Positions 58,399 to 64,000 of a DNA stretch of 64,000 bases are shown here, one piece after another (the stretch's first letter is position 1; each line of letters starts with the position of its first letter). Location of the stretch: NCBI RefSeq assembly GCF_000346465.2, contig NC_034016.1:20948442-21012441 (forward strand), read 5' to 3'. A model generated the notes under the pieces. The model did not search any database and had not been told where the DNA came from. It worked only from the letters and a program-made list of their open reading frames with translations. The position numbers and the translations under genes were made by a program. This stretch comes from Prunus persica. Taxonomy: Eukaryota; Streptophyta; Magnoliopsida; Rosales; Rosaceae.

Positions 58399-61089
58399 AC
58401 CTACAAGTCTAGATCTATATAATGTATACGTACAGATATATATGTGCGCACGCATGCATGGTTAATTTTGCGGTTGTAACCTTCTCAAGGAGTTTTTAGT
58501 TTCTGTTAGTGCTACAAGTTGCTACAATAATGTAGACATATATTTTGCGTTATAAGGAGTTGTCTAGTCAATCATGTAACCCAAGTGTTTGGTTTAAAGT
58601 ATAAACATGTTTCCATATATAGTTTGGGTTCGCAAATGTTGTCGCTATAACCCCACATATTACATCTCTTTGTAGTTCAGATAAATTGAAAAATTATTAT
58701 TGGGCGTTTATATTGAACTACTCAACACACTTCTTTAATAGAGAATCAATTGTAGAAATTCTTCGATAATTAAAGTAAGTGTATTCAGTTTAATTCACAT
58801 AAGAAACAATCTTAAAACAATTCAATATAATATTCCTCCATCACCTTAAAAAGAAAAAGAAAAAAGAGGTGTAAATGCACTTCAGTGGAAGCACAAAATC
58901 CTATACAAAGGGAACATAAGTTTTACAAGATTTCTTGAAAATCAGAGTTAACATGTCTAAATTATGTATTAGTGCCAGAAGACTGATCCGTACAGATGGG
59001 TTGGCAGGGATCAATGAAGATATGAATATTTTAAAATAGAGTAACCAAATAATTATTAATTTAGGAGAATCATAAGTACTTCTGATTTGGGGGAAGTTTC
59101 TTGCTATCTGATTCATACATATGGCTTGGTTGGCTGCCGGTTTATATATGTCTACATTTTCCAGCAAAAGAACCAATGAAATTAACAGCTAGGAGGATCT
59201 AAGATCTCATATGCTGAAGATTGAAGAACCTCTCCTCTGACTCCTCTGACTCTCAGTTATCTTCTTGTGCTTCCCTCCCTCCTTACCCCACACGATCGAC
59301 AAGTCAGTGGAAGGCTTCCTCTATAAATAATTGATTTGCTCGTGGCCATGATAGGCTTACTTGATTTATTTATTTATTCAATCTCTGGTTTCTTTGCAAG
59401 TCCATTGACAAATGATATCCCAATGACCAAAAGATGAGAAAGAACACCTGTTCTTTTTCAACCTTTCAAGTTTCAAGGAAACAGGGGTTGTGTTGTGTGT
59501 AGGGCTTATGGCCGATCGTATTGAAAACTGAGTGTGAAACACACTTAAAGCAACTAGCTACCTACTCTCTCTCTCACATCAAAATCTTGAAATCAGCTGT
59601 GCTTTGGTGGCAGTGGGGATGTTTATCGATGCCGACGTACACATTAACTCAATCATCCCAACACGAAACTCAAAAAATTTGACAGAAAGATATATTCGTG
59701 CATTTGATGGAAAAGAAACATTATAATAAGAAAATGAACACTTGAGAGAGATTGATTAACCAACGATGTTGCCAAAAGTCTCCAAAGCTTTTTCAGTTTT
59801 TTCAGGTGATGTTGATCTTTCAATACACTGGTTTTCTTTTTCTGGCAGCCCATTTCTTTTTAGACAAACTTTTGTGTTTTGTCTTCGTCATCATGCATGG
59901 ATGTTAAAATGAATTTTATTAGTTAGCCATGGAGCTAGCTTAGCTCCTAGCTTCTTCTGTCAATGAAGAAGGAAATAAATAATTGTTGATGGATTTGACA
60001 TGTGGTGGATAGAGATAGGCTGCTTTTTCTTGTTTCCAACATGGAGTGGAGATGTATATGAATATGATGGGTAGGGTACCCAAAAAATGGGGGATTAATT
60101 GGGTTTTGGTTTGGGACACGTTCCATGAATATCAATGAATTGAAGCAAAAAATGTTAGTTGGCTTGGCTCTGTGTCTGTGGCCAGGCCAAGGGGTCACCA
60201 GCACCCCCACCACTACCCCCATGTGCATGGTCTGTCCAATCTTGTGATTTGGTTGGAACCTATATGTACCTTCTTACCCACCCATTTTCCCTCCTTCAAA
60301 ACCTCACGTTCGCTAACTATTTTATTCACAGTTGAATTCACAAGTTTCTAGTTTGAGTATGAGCAAATTTACCTCATGAAAATTGGATAGATATTCAGTC
60401 AGGAATATACTTTTTTCAAAAATACAAAAGAAAAGGTTGCTCACACGTCCTATTAAGATTCTATATCTACGAGGATTCCAACATAATAAGATCACTCATC
60501 TACCAAGCCAATACCCTTTTTCGATGAACTAGTCCGGAATATACATATAATAAAAGCATATGTATAAAATTATTACATAACTGTGGGACCAAATACGTGA
60601 GAGGTCCTAATTGGAAGATCTATAAAGTGATAAGATAATCTAAACCGTTTGATCCATCACTGTCTTCTTTAAATTTCAATAGTGACAGTGTAATGCAGAA
60701 ATAGGAAAAGTAACAAAAATCTGTATGTGTATATATGTATGTTATACTGTACTGTTAGCTTTTAGTTATCTTCAACTTGAAACAGATAATTTTTCCCATC
60801 CCATGATGTGAAAGCTCACCTGCGTTTATTTATGCACCTTCCTTCAATTTAATCAAAATTATGAGAAATTACGTGACGTTATTACCATGAACATTAAATA
60901 TTTACTAATAATATACTATGATAAATTATTTGCAAGTACAAGTGATGACTCAAATTTCTCAGAAACTTCGAGTTTGCTACTTCACCAACTATATATATCT
61001 CTGTATATGACTAAACACACTGCTCACACAGACGGACTCTCTCTCTTCTTCCTTCTAATCTCCCACTCTCTCTAACACCAACAATAGAA
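58399..61089. other. Long intergenic region
   Basis: LEA 3' UTR to about 58680, then AT-rich sequence without a supported gene. ATATATATCT at about 60990-60999 is a plausible TATA box about 100 bp above the OFP start, followed by a CT-rich leader. Confidence 0.5.
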
Positions 61090-61818
61090 ATGCCAAACAC
61101 ACTAGGAAGAAACCTAAATCTCTGCTTCACAAAGATCACACGGCCACTCACTCTCCACTCCCCAGATAACGATCACAGCAGTCCATTACCCACCACCGCC
61201 GCCGACGCCGCTACCGCCACCACATCCACGTCATCAACCTCATTGATGATAAAAAACTTCAACTCCCTCTACGACGACCAGTACATGTTTGACTCCACCA
61301 CCACCTCCAAATCCCTCAGCTCCTCCTTCGTCTCCTCCTCCGAAACCGAAACCGACGCCCCCGCCGCCGACTTCGCCACCGCTTTCGCCTCCCGTCGCTT
61401 CTTCTTCTCCTCCCCAGGCCGCTCCAACTCCATCGTCGACCAATCCGCATCGCCACCGTCGTCCATTGCCGCCTCGTCAGAGTCCCCCGACCACAAGCTC
61501 GTCAACCACAGCGTGGCGGTCCCCACTTTTTCGCCGGACCCTTACCGGGACTTTCGGCGGTCCATGCAGGAGATGGTGGAGGCGCGTGAGGGAACGAAAA
61601 ACGAAGAGGAGGAGGGCGGGAAGAATAAATCAAACTGGGAATTCTTGCATGAGCTTCTGCTGTGCTATCTTGCGCTCAACCCTAAGAGTACCCACAAGTT
61701 CATCATCGGCGCTTTTGCCGATCTTCTCGTCAGCCTCATGCCATCTCCCGGTGGGGGTGACGGCGGAGAATTACCCGAGTTCACAGCTGGCGTCTGTGAG
61801 ATTTCACGGTGCGTCTGA
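61090..61818 (+). CDS. OVATE family protein (OFP), transcription repressor
   Basis: Intronless frame of 242 residues, as is usual for OFPs. The N-terminus (MPNTLGRNLNLCFTKITRPL) is followed by a low-complexity Ser/Thr/Pro-rich region. The OVATE domain (about 145-218) shows VPTFSPDPYRDFRRSMQEMV, then NWEFLHELLLCYLALNPKST and KFIIGAFADLLVSLMP. OFPs act in the nucleus and cytoplasm with TALE homeodomain and TRM proteins and affect organ shape and growth. Between the two conserved halves is a Glu/Lys-rich insert (TKNEEEEGGKNK). The short Ser/Thr-rich head and lack of an intron resemble the OFP13/16-type group, which is inference. High GC in this gene is due to codon bias in Ser/Pro/Ala runs. Confidence 0.9.
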   Translation: MPNTLGRNLNLCFTKITRPLTLHSPDNDHSSPLPTTAADAATATTSTSSTSLMIKNFNSLYDDQYMFDSTTTSKSLSSSFVSSSETETDAPAADFATAFASRRFFFSSPGRSNSIVDQSASPPSSIAASSESPDHKLVNHSVAVPTFSPDPYRDFRRSMQEMVEAREGTKNEEEEGGKNKSNWEFLHELLLCYLALNPKSTHKFIIGAFADLLVSLMPSPGGGDGGELPEFTAGVCEISRCV

Positions 61819-64000
61819 AATAAAATAAAATAAAAATAATATTTTTGGCTTGTATGATATTTTAATTATTAGCAGTAAATGTAATATTTGAATGGATCGG
61901 CGGTGATGGGATTGAAGAAGAACCCAAGAAGTCGGTAGTTTTATTTTTGTTGTTGTTTTCAATCACATCAAACAACTCTAACTCAGTCTTTGTCTCCCTC
62001 ATCTTCTTCTCTTCCATAGCTTGTCCTTGTCAAATATCAGCTTTATACGCTGAAATTTTGACAGGGCTTTTGTTTTTTTCCATCATTAGCGTAGATTGCG
62101 TTGAGAAAAAATGGACTTTTGTGACGGCCCAATTAAATTACTAGCCAGCCCTTCTTCAGCCCCAGCTGGCGGAGCCAGAAACTATCATCGCATTTACATG
62201 GGGTTTTTGTTCATATTAAGTTTTTGGCATGTGGGTTTTGTTCAACTCATAAACCTAATTAGCCTGTTTTGGTTTGGTTAACTATTGCTATTAGGTGAAG
62301 TTGATAATTAATGGAGTTACCTATTAGGTGAAGTTACTTAACTCGGACGAAGAAGCATATGCTACGTGACTATATTACCGTAGTATTATATAATTTTTGA
62401 TGCTAATGGGCTTGACTGGTTCTCTTCTCACCTTTTGAATCCAAAGACACTTCCATGTTCAAGTTCAACCACTCTCCTGACTTTCGGAAATAGATATTAG
62501 TGGTTGATTAGATTATTTTTGGAGTTAAATATTATAATAAACAAAAGAAAGTGTACTTACCAAGTCAGGAAACAAGACAAATCCGTGCTTTTTAACAAAT
62601 TGTATAGGTTTTGTTAAAAAGAGGAAAAATGTTAATATGGATATAAGCATGCTTAATTACTTTAAGAAAAAGCATCCATATATACAAATATGTAAACGAT
62701 TTGTCGATTGGTGGAAGTTTCCCAAGCAGAGAGAGAGCAAAATCGAAGTTTAGTCCCATCACCTAATATCACTGCTACGCTTTGACATGGACTCCACAGT
62801 TTCACTTTTCTGCAAGTTTAAGCAGCACATGACTATTTTCTAATAAACCCCTTTACTTCCCAAAATTACAAAATATGTGGGAAAGGAAACCAATCCAATA
62901 GTCTTGTAGGAATTGACAATTGGTTCACGCAAACTAAACGTAGGTGCCTACTTCTTGAAAACCTTTCATATCTTCGTTTCATTGTCATTCTCTGTGTCTC
63001 TCTTCTCATTTTATCCATTAGAGAACGGGAGAGATAAAATAATGAAACGGGCAAATCTTGTGCGCCCGCCGTTTTCATGATTAATTAGAAACTACTTGTT
63101 TAAATAAGAGTATTATAAAACTACAAGTACGTACAAACGCAGTGTAATTGACATTAAACGATGCTGATTTACGGGGAAATAAATTAAATTAAATGATGCA
63201 CCTCATACAAATTATATGAATAAGGTAGGGTACAGTGTCTGCAGACTCAATGGTGGTGGGGGTCTGCTTGATAATTGGGAAAGTCTATGCACTCAGACAA
63301 AATGGGCAGAAGGGATCAGGGAATCTTGTTTTTGTCTCTCTTTTATTTATTTATTTTATCTCAATGCTTCTGCCTTCTGCGCATATATAATTTGTTTATG
63401 GTTCAACTTGAAGCTAAGGACAGATTGGGAACCCATCATATTATTATACATTGTACATGTAAACATGTGCTCGTATGGTTTTTGCACAGTTGAACTCTCA
63501 CCACCACCCCAATTATCGAAAATAATCATCCATGGAACCTTCATTCACATGTTAGTACTTTGAGCTGTGCATGGTCAGTTATCCAAATGCCCCGTAGGTT
63601 ATTTTTGATTGTTGATGGTCAGTTATTACTGTACGAATGCTATTGTAAATAGGAAGAAAAGCAATGAGGAGTAATAGAAAATACAGTGCATTACGTTTGG
63701 ACGTCCACATAAGAAAAAATAAATATATATACATATGATGGGTTAATCACCAATTCAATCCACACGAGAGTAATTTCTAACCGTTGATGTATGTGAAACT
63801 CATGCCTCATAATAATTTTATCACTGAGTAGTATATAGGCTATTGAAGCCAAGCCGTTACTAGGCCCACCGTTGTCCGTTCTGGGCTCAATGTGGCATCA
63901 GGGTAGACCAACGATTAAACCCAGAATGGCCCAGAAGCTTTACAATGTAGGGCCCAGAATGAACCAAGCCCAGGGTAGGACAAATCCTACTTGTTTACAC
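61819..64000. other. Terminal intergenic region
   Basis: OFP 3' UTR at the start, then AT-rich sequence. Short frames at 62866-63078 and 63216-63563 have no domain or splice support. No gene is seen to the end of the window. Confidence 0.5.

Noticed and set aside
61240..61828. Alternative Pro-rich (+) and Gly-rich (-) frames overlapping the OFP gene
   Set aside because: They arise from GC-rich Ser/Pro/Thr codons in other frames of the OFP coding sequence.
63216..63563. 115-residue frame near the window end
   Set aside because: No domain or compositional sign of coding; the sequence is ordinary AT-rich intergenic DNA.

Overview
The window is nuclear DNA of a flowering plant. It is AT-rich, has GT-AG introns (one GC-AG), TIR-NBS-LRR and S-domain receptor kinase genes, seed storage and LEA genes, many small non-autonomous DNA transposons and a remnant of a pararetrovirus-like element. 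Gene content and protein style suggest a rosid eudicot, most likely Rosaceae (Prunus-like); that assignment is inference, not proof.

Layout. 0.2-4.4 kb (+): a complete five-exon TNL immune receptor with an unusual acidic Asp/Tyr/Ser repeat before its C-terminal domain. 4.8-5.9 kb: a Harbinger-like element carrying bZIP-type sites. 6.2-6.6 kb: a small spliced-looking gene fragment. 7.9-8.6 kb (-): a short FCS-like zinc finger gene. 9.8-12.2 kb (-): a mitochondrial-type PPR gene. 13.6-15.4 kb (-): a 7S vicilin with RY and G-box sites upstream. 16.0-17.4 kb (-): an organellar ribosomal protein uL24. 18.3-19.9 kb: a repeat-rich patch with a 402-bp TIR element, copies of the PPR/uL24 leader region and a defensin-like gene beside a degenerate copy. 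20.3-20.7 kb (-): an Ole e 6-like cysteine-rich protein. 21.5-30.9 kb: a cluster of three GPI-anchored lipid transfer protein genes and one pseudogene, interrupted by the virus-like remnant and a TIR element. 34.0-35.1 kb (+): an F-box/kelch protein of SKIP30 type. 36.1-39.2 kb (+): a ten-exon TRM82/WDR4 tRNA methyltransferase subunit. 43.7-44.6 kb (+): a second FLZ gene. 47.6-48.2 kb (-): a PNRC/Edc1-type decapping-activator-like protein. 50.7 kb: tRNA-Ala(AGC). 53.0-56.5 kb (+): an S-domain receptor kinase broken by one 4-bp tandem duplication. 57.4-58.4 kb (+): a seed maturation LEA protein behind several ABRE-like sites. 61.1-61.8 kb (+): an OVATE family protein.

The genes do not form a pathway. 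Recurrent themes are defence or apoplastic proteins (TNL, receptor kinase, defensin-like, LTPGs), seed maturation (vicilin, LEA) and housekeeping RNA or organelle functions (PPR, uL24, TRM82, PNRC, tRNA). Exon boundaries were read by hand from splice signals and reading-frame continuity; every spliced CDS reported as intact closes in frame.
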